Below, piece by piece: positions 8,758-15,821 of a DNA stretch of 64,000 nt. The notes under the pieces are model-generated. The model was not told where the DNA came from, made no database searches, and saw only the letters and a program-made list of their open reading frames with translations. Location: NCBI RefSeq assembly GCF_003014755.1, contig NZ_PYAW01000001.1:186001-250000 (forward strand). The letters are read 5' to 3'. A program made the translations under genes and the position numbers. This DNA comes from Chitinophaga niastensis (GTDB taxonomy: Bacteria; Bacteroidota; Bacteroidia; Chitinophagales; Chitinophagaceae). Within the stretch, counting starts at the first letter, position 1, and every line of letters starts with the position of its first letter.

Positions 8758-8893
8758 TCGAGAAGTTAAGGGCATTTACCCGCTTACCCGAAAGAGAACT
8801 CTTTGCCCGCAAATAATGTTTACCTGCCACTTTATAAATGCAGCAACCGGAAAAAGTACCAGTGAAAAGGAAATTATCACGAAGCCTTGCCAT
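8753..8893 (-). pseudogene. Truncated small hypothetical protein (possible gene remnant)
   Basis: A leftward frame of 46 codons starting MARLRDNFLF and running through TFSGCCIYKVAGKHYLRAK to SSLSGKRV. The composition and the pattern G...YK..GK.YLR.KSSLSGKRV resemble the N-terminal third of a small Bacteroidota hypothetical family of roughly 120-140 residues, in which a motif like DPAFxRTR follows. Here the similarity stops after GKRV and the frame ends a few bases from the hairpin core at 8702-8745. I therefore read it as truncated, perhaps when the hairpin element arose. An upstream in-frame Met (8935) is less likely as start. The family assignment is from memory and needs a search. Confidence 0.4.
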
Positions 8894-9121
8894 GGGATCT
8901 AATTTCAGGTTATTGATAACAATCTCTTCTCTCAATAAATTTAAACTTTCTACTAAAAATCCGCCAACAAATAGCTGTTCTAGTGCTTTCCTTGTGTCAT
9001 CATTATGCTATTGTAGAGAGTTAAAGCGTACAATATAACTGCTGGACTATAGAATAACAGCTCCTGTTACTTTTTTAACATCCCCGATCCTTTTTGTTTT
9101 ATAGCAGGCTACATTATGGCA
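8894..9121. other. AT-rich intergenic stretch without recognised features
   Basis: No convincing reading frame, RNA gene or repeat is visible between the remnant gene and the peroxiredoxin terminator. Confidence 0.5.
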
Positions 9122-9149
9122 CAAAAAAAACGGGGAGAAATCCCCGTTT
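9122..9149 (-). terminator. Terminator after the peroxiredoxin gene
   Basis: On the minus strand AAACGGGGA and TCCCCGTTT form a tight stem followed by a run of eight T. It lies about 90 bp beyond the peroxiredoxin stop codon. Confidence 0.8.
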
Positions 9150-9236
9150 CGTAAAAATCAAAAACCAACCATTAAAAATTCTTATTGAGAAAAGCCGTTA
9201 CCTGGTTATAGTATGTCGGCTTCTGTGCTTTTTAAA

Positions 9237-9872
9237 TTATTTGTTAGGCTGCGGTGTTGTTCTCAGATAAGGCTTGATAATCTTATGCCCTTTCGGAAAA
9301 CGTGCCGGGATATCTGCAGTAGCTATTGCTGCCGTAACAATTACATCTTCGCCATCCTTCCAGTCTGCCGGTGTAGCTACACTGTATTTAGCTGTCAGCT
9401 GCAGGGAATCAATAACGCGTAAAACTTCGTGAAAATTCCTGCCGGTAGAGGCCGGATATGTAATCGTCAGTTTTATCTTTTTGTCTGGTCCTATTACAAA
9501 CAAGGATCTTACTGTAAATGTTTCAGAAGCATTTGGATGAATCATATCATACAAATCCGCCACCGTTCTATTTTCATCTGCAATAATAGGAAAAGTTACG
9601 TCACAATGCTGTGTTTCGTTAATATCGTTTATCCAGCTCAGGTGTTTATCCAATGGATCTACACTGACAGCCAGCACTTTAACGTTGCGCTTAGCAAATT
9701 CGTCTTTGAGCAGGGCTGTTTTACCTAGTTCAGTAGTACATACCGGTGTAAAATCTGCAGGGTGGGAGAATAATACGCCCCAGCTATCGCCGAGGAAATC
9801 GTAAAGATCTATTTCCCCTAGCGTGGTGTTGGCTTTGAAATTAGGAGCAGCGTCGCCCAGTCTTAAACTCAT
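9237..9872 (-). CDS. Peroxiredoxin, 1-Cys (Prx6-like)
   Basis: A 211-residue thiol peroxidase that reduces hydrogen peroxide and alkyl hydroperoxides. The peroxidatic Cys45 is in HPADFTPVCTTELG, the universal PxxxTxxC motif. The C-terminal extension with LQLTAKYSVATPADW and the motif FPKGH is characteristic of the Prx6 subgroup. The other cysteine, Cys90 (ETQHCDV), matches a conserved non-resolving position of that subgroup. It is monocistronic with its own terminator. A TATTTTTG box on the minus strand at 9893-9900 may be its -7 element. No signal peptide, so it should act in the cytoplasm. Confidence 0.95.
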   Translation of the reverse strand: MSLRLGDAAPNFKANTTLGEIDLYDFLGDSWGVLFSHPADFTPVCTTELGKTALLKDEFAKRNVKVLAVSVDPLDKHLSWINDINETQHCDVTFPIIADENRTVADLYDMIHPNASETFTVRSLFVIGPDKKIKLTITYPASTGRNFHEVLRVIDSLQLTAKYSVATPADWKDGEDVIVTAAIATADIPARFPKGHKIIKPYLRTTPQPNK

Positions 9873-9975
9873 GGTTTTACGATTTACTTGTCCAAAAATA
9901 GCATTTTCCTACAAAATTTATAGACTTTAAGGGATTTTTTTCTCTTTTTTACTCATTTTTTTTGGGAGATAGGTT

Positions 9976-10190
9976 ATTAGGGCTAACAAACAATGTATTA
10001 ACGGGGTTCATAAAAATGGATAAACAGGGTTTTCATTCAGATGGATGAGCGGGGTTAACTTAAAACGGATTTCCAGGGTTAACTTAAATGGATCGTCGGG
10101 GTTAACATTAAATGGATAGCGGGGCTAACTTACATGGAAAGATAAGGGTTAACTTAAATGGATAAAAAGGGTTCATTCAACGGATAAAAA
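9976..10190. repeat. Array of about nine ~24-bp imperfect tandem repeats (possible IS21-type end)
   Basis: The stretch repeats a unit with consensus GGGTTAACTTAAATGGAT plus about 6 variable bases. GGG(T/C)T starts occur near 9980, 10003, 10028, 10053, 10077, 10100, 10123, 10146 and 10169. Copies differ at several positions, so the array is old. The repeats start 100 bp upstream of the peroxiredoxin start and end 7 bp before the stop of the next leftward gene. Multiple ~20-bp subterminal repeats are a known property of IS21-family ends, so this could be a relic of such an element. No transposase gene remains. Confidence 0.65.
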
Positions 10191-10196
10191 TATGGT

Positions 10197-10820
10197 TTAC
10201 AAGTCGTTAAGATTTGAAGTATGTAGCTGCCAGGCATAATATGCCATACTGAACTTTTTATCGTTTTCCAGTCCGGCTTTCACACGGGCAGCTTCATCCT
10301 CCAGTTCTATTTCAATAAATCCAAGGTATAGGTCATAGGTATCTGCGAGCAATTGTATACACTGCTCCATTTTTCCGCTTATATCTGTACGGGCAGCTGG
10401 TGGTAAGGTAGGCACAGTAGGCAAGGGAATTACCCGCTCTATGTAGTAACATTCCTCATCTGCATAGGCCTCCCAATTACTGTCCTGCTGCAAACAGGGT
10501 CTTCTCATATGAAAGGTCATGTTATCAAAAACGACGGCATCTCCCAGTTCAGCTTCCAGGTCAATGATATCCGGTACACGGCGCATGTCTTCCAGTTTCT
10601 TTACAATTGTCATCAGCACCGCATCATGATGATGTTTTTCCTGGTTGTACCGCAACATCGTATTCATTACCTCATAAGTAGTTACAAAGTCACATGAATA
10701 CCACACATTATTCTGTTGCACCTGGCCCCAGAGTGTCAGGTAATTGGAATCATCCATAATGATCTGTCCAATTGAAATAGCCTGCATTTGTGTAATTGCT
10801 GTTGTATGTAGCTTATTCAT
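10197..10820 (-). CDS. Hypothetical protein, 207 aa
   Basis: I do not recognise this protein. It is soluble and acidic, with no signal peptide or membrane segment. The N-terminal half alternates hydrophobic and polar residues (MDDSNYLTLWGQVQ, then VWYSCDFVTTYEVMN) and suggests an alpha/beta fold. The C-terminal half (from about residue 145, DISGKMEQCIQLLADTYDLYLGF onward) is helical. It is divergent from a WYL-domain regulator across 139 bp, which makes it a candidate target of that regulator. A minus-strand TAGATTTG at 10845-10852 fits a -7 box 25 nt upstream of its start. Codon use looks like its neighbours. Confidence 0.75.
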   Translation of the reverse strand: MNKLHTTAITQMQAISIGQIIMDDSNYLTLWGQVQQNNVWYSCDFVTTYEVMNTMLRYNQEKHHHDAVLMTIVKKLEDMRRVPDIIDLEAELGDAVVFDNMTFHMRRPCLQQDSNWEAYADEECYYIERVIPLPTVPTLPPAARTDISGKMEQCIQLLADTYDLYLGFIEIELEDEAARVKAGLENDKKFSMAYYAWQLHTSNLNDL

Positions 10821-10959
10821 AACCGTCAGGTTTTAATAACACTACAAATCTACCGGTGCTGCACGCAAGGGATTTGCGTAGTAAACATTTGGTTATAAAA
10901 TTTTAAATCCTGTTTGCAAAAGCGGGAATTGCTTATTTTTATTACCTAAATTTTATCAT

Positions 10960-11964
10960 TTGCCCAAAAACAAGGATGCAGTGTCACGCTACCGCTGGAT
11001 TGATGAGCGGCTGCGCAGCAAGCAAAAGCCTAAACCCACCCTGGAAAACCTGATTGAGTATGTATCCGATAAAATGGGTACAGATATATCAACGCGCACT
11101 ATACAAAAAGACATACAGGATATGCGTCAGGATCCTGAGTTGAATTATATGGCGCCTATTGTGTATGACCGTAGCAGTCGCACATACCGCTATTCAGACG
11201 AAAGTTTTTCCATCAGTAATTCTCCCATCGAAGAAGCAGACCTGCAAGGCCTGGAAATAGCTATCGGCATACTGGAACAATTCCGCAGTTTGCCGGTGGT
11301 GCAGCAGTTTGAAGATGCTATCTTAAAAATAGCTGCCAGTCTGAAAATGAACAGGGAAGCACTGCAACACAGAGGACTTATCAAATTTACACGTACCTCT
11401 CAGTACAAAGGAGCAGAACATATTCCCGAAATAGTAGACGCTATCAAAAGCCTGGAAGTAATACGCATTGCATATCAGAGCTTTGACCGGGATGAACCTA
11501 AAGAACATTGGGTAGAACCCTATCATCTGCGGGAATACCAGCATCGTTTTTACCTGATTGGAAAAAGCCAGCAAACCCGCGGTGGTGTGGTTATTACGTT
11601 TGCGCTGGACAGAGTAGTAAAACTCTGGCCTACCATGAAACATTTTGATGAAAAGAATTTTGATGATGCCAGCTATTTCCAACATGCTATTGGTATCACA
11701 GTACATGATGGCGAGCCGGAACATGTGCTGCTGAGCTTTACACCCAGACAGGGAAAGTATATCAAATCACAACCCATTCATACTTCACAAGAGGTAGTGG
11801 AAGATAATAGTGATGAATGTCGTATATCCCTTAACGTGGTTATCAATCATGAACTCACCATGACGCTGCTCAGCTACGGCTCCCAGGTAAAGGTGTTACA
11901 ACCTGCCCACCTGGCCCGGAAAGTAGCCGAAGAAGCAAAGGCTATGGCAGCGCTATATAAATAA
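10960..11964 (+). CDS. WYL-domain transcriptional regulator
   Basis: A 334-residue regulator. An N-terminal winged helix (about residues 1-75, SRYRWIDERL... ISTRTIQKDIQDMRQ) is followed by a WYL ligand-sensing domain at about 160-240 (IAYQSFDRDEPKEHWVEPYH, EYQHRFYLIG) and a C-terminal WCX-like domain. WYL proteins sense nucleic-acid-type or small-molecule ligands and often control the adjacent gene or stress, phage-defence and DNA-repair functions. The start is TTG at 10960; no ATG upstream is in frame, and the TTG start keeps the complete helix-turn-helix. It is divergent from the unknown gene at 10197-10820 and shares its 3' end with a hairpin element. Confidence 0.88.
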   Translation: MPKNKDAVSRYRWIDERLRSKQKPKPTLENLIEYVSDKMGTDISTRTIQKDIQDMRQDPELNYMAPIVYDRSSRTYRYSDESFSISNSPIEEADLQGLEIAIGILEQFRSLPVVQQFEDAILKIAASLKMNREALQHRGLIKFTRTSQYKGAEHIPEIVDAIKSLEVIRIAYQSFDRDEPKEHWVEPYHLREYQHRFYLIGKSQQTRGGVVITFALDRVVKLWPTMKHFDEKNFDDASYFQHAIGITVHDGEPEHVLLSFTPRQGKYIKSQPIHTSQEVVEDNSDECRISLNVVINHELTMTLLSYGSQVKVLQPAHLARKVAEEAKAMAALYK

Positions 11965-12060
11965 ATTACGAATTGCGAATTACGGACAAAAGCGAGTGAT
12001 AACAGCGAAGATTATACGCTGTTATCACTCGCTTTTGTCCGTAATTCGTAATTTATTTAT
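11962..12060. repeat. Modular inverted repeat between convergent genes (ATTACG type)
   Basis: Arms start with AATTACG units and continue into a perfectly paired segment of about 30 bp (GGACAAAAGCGAGTGATAAC and its complement), with AGCG/CGCT closing a short loop. The left arm carries one extra AATTGCG unit compared with the right. The element overlaps or touches the stop codons of both the WYL gene (11964) and the leftward gene ending at 12053. It can act as a bidirectional terminator in principle, although the flanks are not T-rich beyond AATTTATTTA. Confidence 0.8.
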
Positions 12061-12775
12061 TTACTGGTTTCGTAAACAAACTATCTGCTAATGTCTGATT
12101 CGTTTCTACCTTAGTGACGTTAATTTTTACACCACCGGGATTTTGTTCTGTTACAGCCGGATAAGACAGGCCTTCCGGTGTTTTTCTGTAATCAGACAAC
12201 AATGTGGTCATCTCAAGCGTCTGCCCCTGTACTGCCAGTGTATTAGTAGCTTTCACCAATAAAAAAGTTACAGCATCCAGGTAAGCTGTTCCGATAGCAC
12301 CATCAGCAGCCACTACTTTCAATTTATACGCGGGAGCCCCATTCACAGTATCTTTTCCCTGCAATTCCACTTTTTTGCCTTTGGTTTTGTAATCATATAG
12401 CTCCCCTCTCAAATCCAGCTGGGATTTCATCAATTTCAACATTTGCGGATCCATTTCCTGCGCTTCCGTTTGTTGCATAACAGGCATCAAACTCCAGCCA
12501 GCAGTACGTGTAACTACCTGAACATTATTGGTTCCCATAATACTAAATTCCAAACGCATGCCCTCATCCTGCTTTACCCATCTTTTAATAGGCACTGTTT
12601 GCCCCTGCACTTCCATGGTTCCCTCCATGTACTGCGACTTAATCCCATTCAATTTATCCGCTCCTCCCATGGCTACTGTATTCTTAGTGATTATTTCATC
12701 TACCGTTTGTGCGTAGGTGCTGATGCCGGCAATTAAAAGTCCGGTCATCAGTGTATAAATCTTAATACCTCTCAT
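12053..12775 (-). CDS. Exported LolA-like protein (outer-membrane lipoprotein-sorting fold)
   Basis: A 240-residue periplasmic protein. The signal peptide MRGIKIYTLMTGLLIAGIST ends at TYAQ. The mature part opens with VDEIITKNTVAMGGADKLNG and alternates short beta strands (YMEGTMEVQGQTVPIKRW, MRLEFSIMG), the pattern of the half-barrel LolA/LppX fold that binds acyl chains. Bacteroidota have many such paralogues of unknown cargo. The gene is monocistronic and convergent with the WYL regulator. The two genes' 3' ends are joined by a hairpin element. Confidence 0.75.
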   Translation of the reverse strand: MRGIKIYTLMTGLLIAGISTYAQTVDEIITKNTVAMGGADKLNGIKSQYMEGTMEVQGQTVPIKRWVKQDEGMRLEFSIMGTNNVQVVTRTAGWSLMPVMQQTEAQEMDPQMLKLMKSQLDLRGELYDYKTKGKKVELQGKDTVNGAPAYKLKVVAADGAIGTAYLDAVTFLLVKATNTLAVQGQTLEMTTLLSDYRKTPEGLSYPAVTEQNPGGVKINVTKVETNQTLADSLFTKPVNK

Positions 12776-12897
12776 AAAAGAATTTTTGTAATATTTTTTT
12801 ATAGCAAATAAAGATAACCAAAAAACATCTCCCTCCGCATCTTCCCAAAAAAATACGCCAGGGCTGAAAATGCCTTCTATTCCTTAGCTTTACGCCC

Positions 12898-14541
12898 ATG
12901 AATACATTCCAGATTTCCGGTAACCTGGTAGATATACTGCAACAGGAAATATATCCGGCCACACTTCACATAGAAGGTGGTTATATCCGAAGGATTGAAC
13001 GTAATGGTAATAAATACCCAAACTATCTGCTGCCGGGCTTTACAGACGCACATGTGCACATAGAAAGCTCCATGCTGATCCCTTCTGAATTTGCCAGACT
13101 GGCGGTAGTACATGGTACAGTAGCCACCGTGAGCGATCCGCACGAAATAGCCAATGTAATGGGCGTGAAGGGCGTGGAATATATGTTGGAAAATGGTAAA
13201 CAGGTGCCCTTCAAATTCAACTTCGGCGCGCCTTCCTGCGTACCCGCCACTGTTTTTGAAACAGCCGGTGCCACCGTAAGTGTAGCAGATATTGAACAGC
13301 TGCTGCAACGGGATGATATCAGGTATCTTACAGAGATGATGAACTTCCCCGGTGTGCTCCACAAAGATCCGGAAGTATTAGCAAAGATAACAGCTGCAAA
13401 AAAAACAGGAAAGCCTGTAGATGGCCATGCACCGGGCCTTCGCGGCGATGCTGCCCGTGATTATATTGCTGCCGGTATCAGTACAGACCATGAATGTTTT
13501 ACACTGGAAGAAGGATTGGAAAAGCTGCAATACGGCATGCATATCCTCATCCGTGAAGGCAGTGCTGCCAAAAATTTTGAAGCCCTCATTCCGCTCCTGC
13601 AGGATCATCCGGAGCATATTATGTTTTGCAGCGATGATAAACATCCGGATAACCTGGTGGAAGGCCATATCAACCTGCTGGTGAAACGCGCGCTGGCAAA
13701 GGGTATTGATCTCTTTAAAATATTACGTGCAGCCTGTGTAAACCCGGTACTGCATTACAAACTGGATAATGGATTACTGCGGGAAAATGATGCTGCCGAT
13801 TTTATTGTGGTAGATGATCTTCAAAACTTTAACATTCTTGCAACATATATAGCAGGAGTGAAAGTGGCAGAAAATGGCCATACGCTGATTAATTCTGTGC
13901 CCTCCTCTCCTGTCAATAATTTTGTGTGCAATAACACTTCAGCAGCTGATTTTCGTATGTCCGTTAACGATAGTAGTGCGGCTACCGTAAACGTAAAAGT
14001 TATTGAAGCACTTGAAGGGCAGCTTATTACCAACGCTATTACTGCCGAACTTCCGGTAACAAACGGATTACTGCACAGCAGCACTACCGGAGATATACTG
14101 AAACTGGCTGTGGTAAACCGTTACCGCGAAGCGCCGGTGGCACTGGCATTTATTCATGGATTTGGTCTAAAACATGGTGCGATCGCTTCCTCGGTTGCGC
14201 ACGACAGTCATAATATTATTGCTGTAGGAACAGACGACGAAAGTCTTTCTGCTGCTATCAACACGGTGATTGCACAACAAGGTGGTATCAGTGTGGTAAA
14301 CAATAAAGAATTGCAGGTATTGCCATTGCCGGTAGCAGGGTTAATGAGTAACCTCGATGGCTATACGATTGCAGCACAATACAGTGCACTGGATAAATCA
14401 GCCAAAGCGCTGGGATCACCGCTGGCATCGCCTTTCATGACATTGTCATTTATGGCATTGCTGGTGATCCCGCATTTAAAACTCAGCGATCTGGGATTAT
14501 TTGATGGTGACACATTCCAGCTTTTAGCGGTTAGCTTTTAG
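12898..14541 (+). CDS. ade: Adenine deaminase
   Basis: A 547-residue amidohydrolase-superfamily adenine deaminase converting adenine to hypoxanthine for purine salvage. The metal-binding start of the barrel is GFTDAHVHIESS, followed by the family marker VSDPHEIANVMG, HAPGLRG and the block STDHECFTLEEG; the C-terminal adenine-deaminase-specific domain (from about residue 370) is complete. A TAGCTTTA box 6 bp before the start codon may be part of a near-leaderless promoter. Oddity: the last six codons (LLAVSF) and the stop codon are formed by a 14-bp tandem repeat that belongs to the hairpin element at 14519-14632, so the native C terminus was probably replaced. Confidence 0.95.
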   Translation: MNTFQISGNLVDILQQEIYPATLHIEGGYIRRIERNGNKYPNYLLPGFTDAHVHIESSMLIPSEFARLAVVHGTVATVSDPHEIANVMGVKGVEYMLENGKQVPFKFNFGAPSCVPATVFETAGATVSVADIEQLLQRDDIRYLTEMMNFPGVLHKDPEVLAKITAAKKTGKPVDGHAPGLRGDAARDYIAAGISTDHECFTLEEGLEKLQYGMHILIREGSAAKNFEALIPLLQDHPEHIMFCSDDKHPDNLVEGHINLLVKRALAKGIDLFKILRAACVNPVLHYKLDNGLLRENDAADFIVVDDLQNFNILATYIAGVKVAENGHTLINSVPSSPVNNFVCNNTSAADFRMSVNDSSAATVNVKVIEALEGQLITNAITAELPVTNGLLHSSTTGDILKLAVVNRYREAPVALAFIHGFGLKHGAIASSVAHDSHNIIAVGTDDESLSAAINTVIAQQGGISVVNNKELQVLPLPVAGLMSNLDGYTIAAQYSALDKSAKALGSPLASPFMTLSFMALLVIPHLKLSDLGLFDGDTFQLLAVSF

Positions 14542-14632
14542 CGGTTAGCTTTTAGCGGTTAGCTTTTAGCAAAATGCAGCGGAGAGCTACAATCTCCGCT
14601 GCATTTTGCTAAAAGCTAATAGCTAACTCCTA
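14519..14632. repeat. Modular inverted repeat (AGCTTTTAGC type) overlapping the end of ade
   Basis: Three copies of the 14-mer AGCTTTTAGCGGTT plus a partial fourth (14519-14570) lead into a hairpin whose arms pair perfectly over 27 bp (TTAGCTTTTAGC, then AAAATGCAGCGGAGA) around a 7-nt loop. The right arm then has only AGCTAATAGCTAA. The element supplies the stop codon of ade (14539-14541) and reaches the stop codon of the convergent anmK (14630). Confidence 0.85.
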
Positions 14633-15721
14633 ATGGCTTGTCCAGAGTGCTCCATTAATAGAATCTCTTGATGCTCCGGTAACGGAAGACAACACATTAT
14701 TTTCCTGTCTCCAGCGCAGTGCGCCAACCAGGGCCATTACCAGTGCTTCCTTGAAATTAACGGTGATTGCATCCGGCACTTCTGCTACAATGTTTAATGG
14801 CGCCAGCTGTTGCTGTATACTATTTACCAGGAAAGTATTAAAAGCACCACCACCGGTGATCAGCATTTTTGCCGGTCCTTCCGGCATTTGCGCTTTCAGC
14901 GCTGCTGCCGCTTTAGCTATCTGAATAGCAATATGTTCTGAATAGGTGCGCAGTTTGCCCTGTACAGATATACGCAATGGGTCAATCATAGGTAATATGG
15001 TGCCTGTACCAAAGTCATTAGCCAGCGATTTAGGCCATGGTGCTGTATAGTAAGGCAATGCATTCAGTTGCTCCAGCAAACCCTTATCTGATACACCGCC
15101 CGCAGCGAGCGCCCCGCCATCATCATAAGGTTTGTTCAGTGCTGATGCAAGTGTATTCAGCACACGGTTGGCCGGGCAAATATCAAAGGCGGCAAACTGC
15201 TCCGGTAGTTGTGCGGAAATGTTGGCAATACCGCCCAGGTTAAGCCAATACTGGTAACCTGTAAACAAATATTTTTCCCCGATAGGTACTATGGGTGCTC
15301 CTTGTCCGCCGAGTGCCACATCCACTGCACGCAGATCAGTAATCACCGGCAGGTTGGTAACGGCTGCAATAGCAGCACCATCGCCCAGCTGGGCAGTCAT
15401 TTTACCCGCAGGTAAATGAAAGGTAGTATGCCCGTGAGAAGCTATAAAATGTACTTTATGATCCAGCTGATTATTTTCAATAAAAGAGAGGATGCGCTGG
15501 CCGGTATAATGTCCGTAAGCGGTGTGTAACAACAGGTATTCCTGAGCTGGCAGCATGGTAGCTGTGGCCAGTCTTTCCAGCCATTCCGGCTCATAAGGCA
15601 GGCTCTCAGATGCTTTGATAGCATAGGTCCATTGTCCGCGTATCTCGGTCAGTTCTGCAAAAACTATATCCAGTCCATCTAATGAGCTACCAGACATGGT
15701 GCCAATCACGTTATATACCAT
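14630..15721 (-). CDS. anmK: Anhydro-N-acetylmuramic acid kinase
   Basis: A 363-residue sugar kinase of the ASKHA fold that phosphorylates and opens 1,6-anhydro-N-acetylmuramic acid during cell-wall recycling. The N-terminal signature GTMSGSSLDGLDI, the blocks SHGHTTFHLP, QLGDGAAIA and LNLGGIANIS, and the C-terminal TGGGAFN are all present. Length is normal. No murQ-like etherase or muropeptide transporter is adjacent. It is convergent with ade, the two ends sharing a hairpin element. Confidence 0.96.
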   Translation of the reverse strand: MVYNVIGTMSGSSLDGLDIVFAELTEIRGQWTYAIKASESLPYEPEWLERLATATMLPAQEYLLLHTAYGHYTGQRILSFIENNQLDHKVHFIASHGHTTFHLPAGKMTAQLGDGAAIAAVTNLPVITDLRAVDVALGGQGAPIVPIGEKYLFTGYQYWLNLGGIANISAQLPEQFAAFDICPANRVLNTLASALNKPYDDGGALAAGGVSDKGLLEQLNALPYYTAPWPKSLANDFGTGTILPMIDPLRISVQGKLRTYSEHIAIQIAKAAAALKAQMPEGPAKMLITGGGAFNTFLVNSIQQQLAPLNIVAEVPDAITVNFKEALVMALVGALRWRQENNVLSSVTGASRDSINGALWTSH

Positions 15722-15821
15722 CGACTAAAAATTTCAGCAAAGGTAGTTTTAAAATATTTTTTTTACGATTTATGGAAATGGATGATTGGGGCACATCCTA
15801 CAGGAAGAAAACTTCACTGCT

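Noticed and set aside
8660..8902. 80-codon rightward frame
   Set aside because: It runs through the hairpin core and is antisense to the better-looking small remnant at 8753-8893.
9976..10190. CRISPR array
   Set aside because: Repeats are degenerate and spacers are only about 4-8 bases, far too short; no cas genes nearby.
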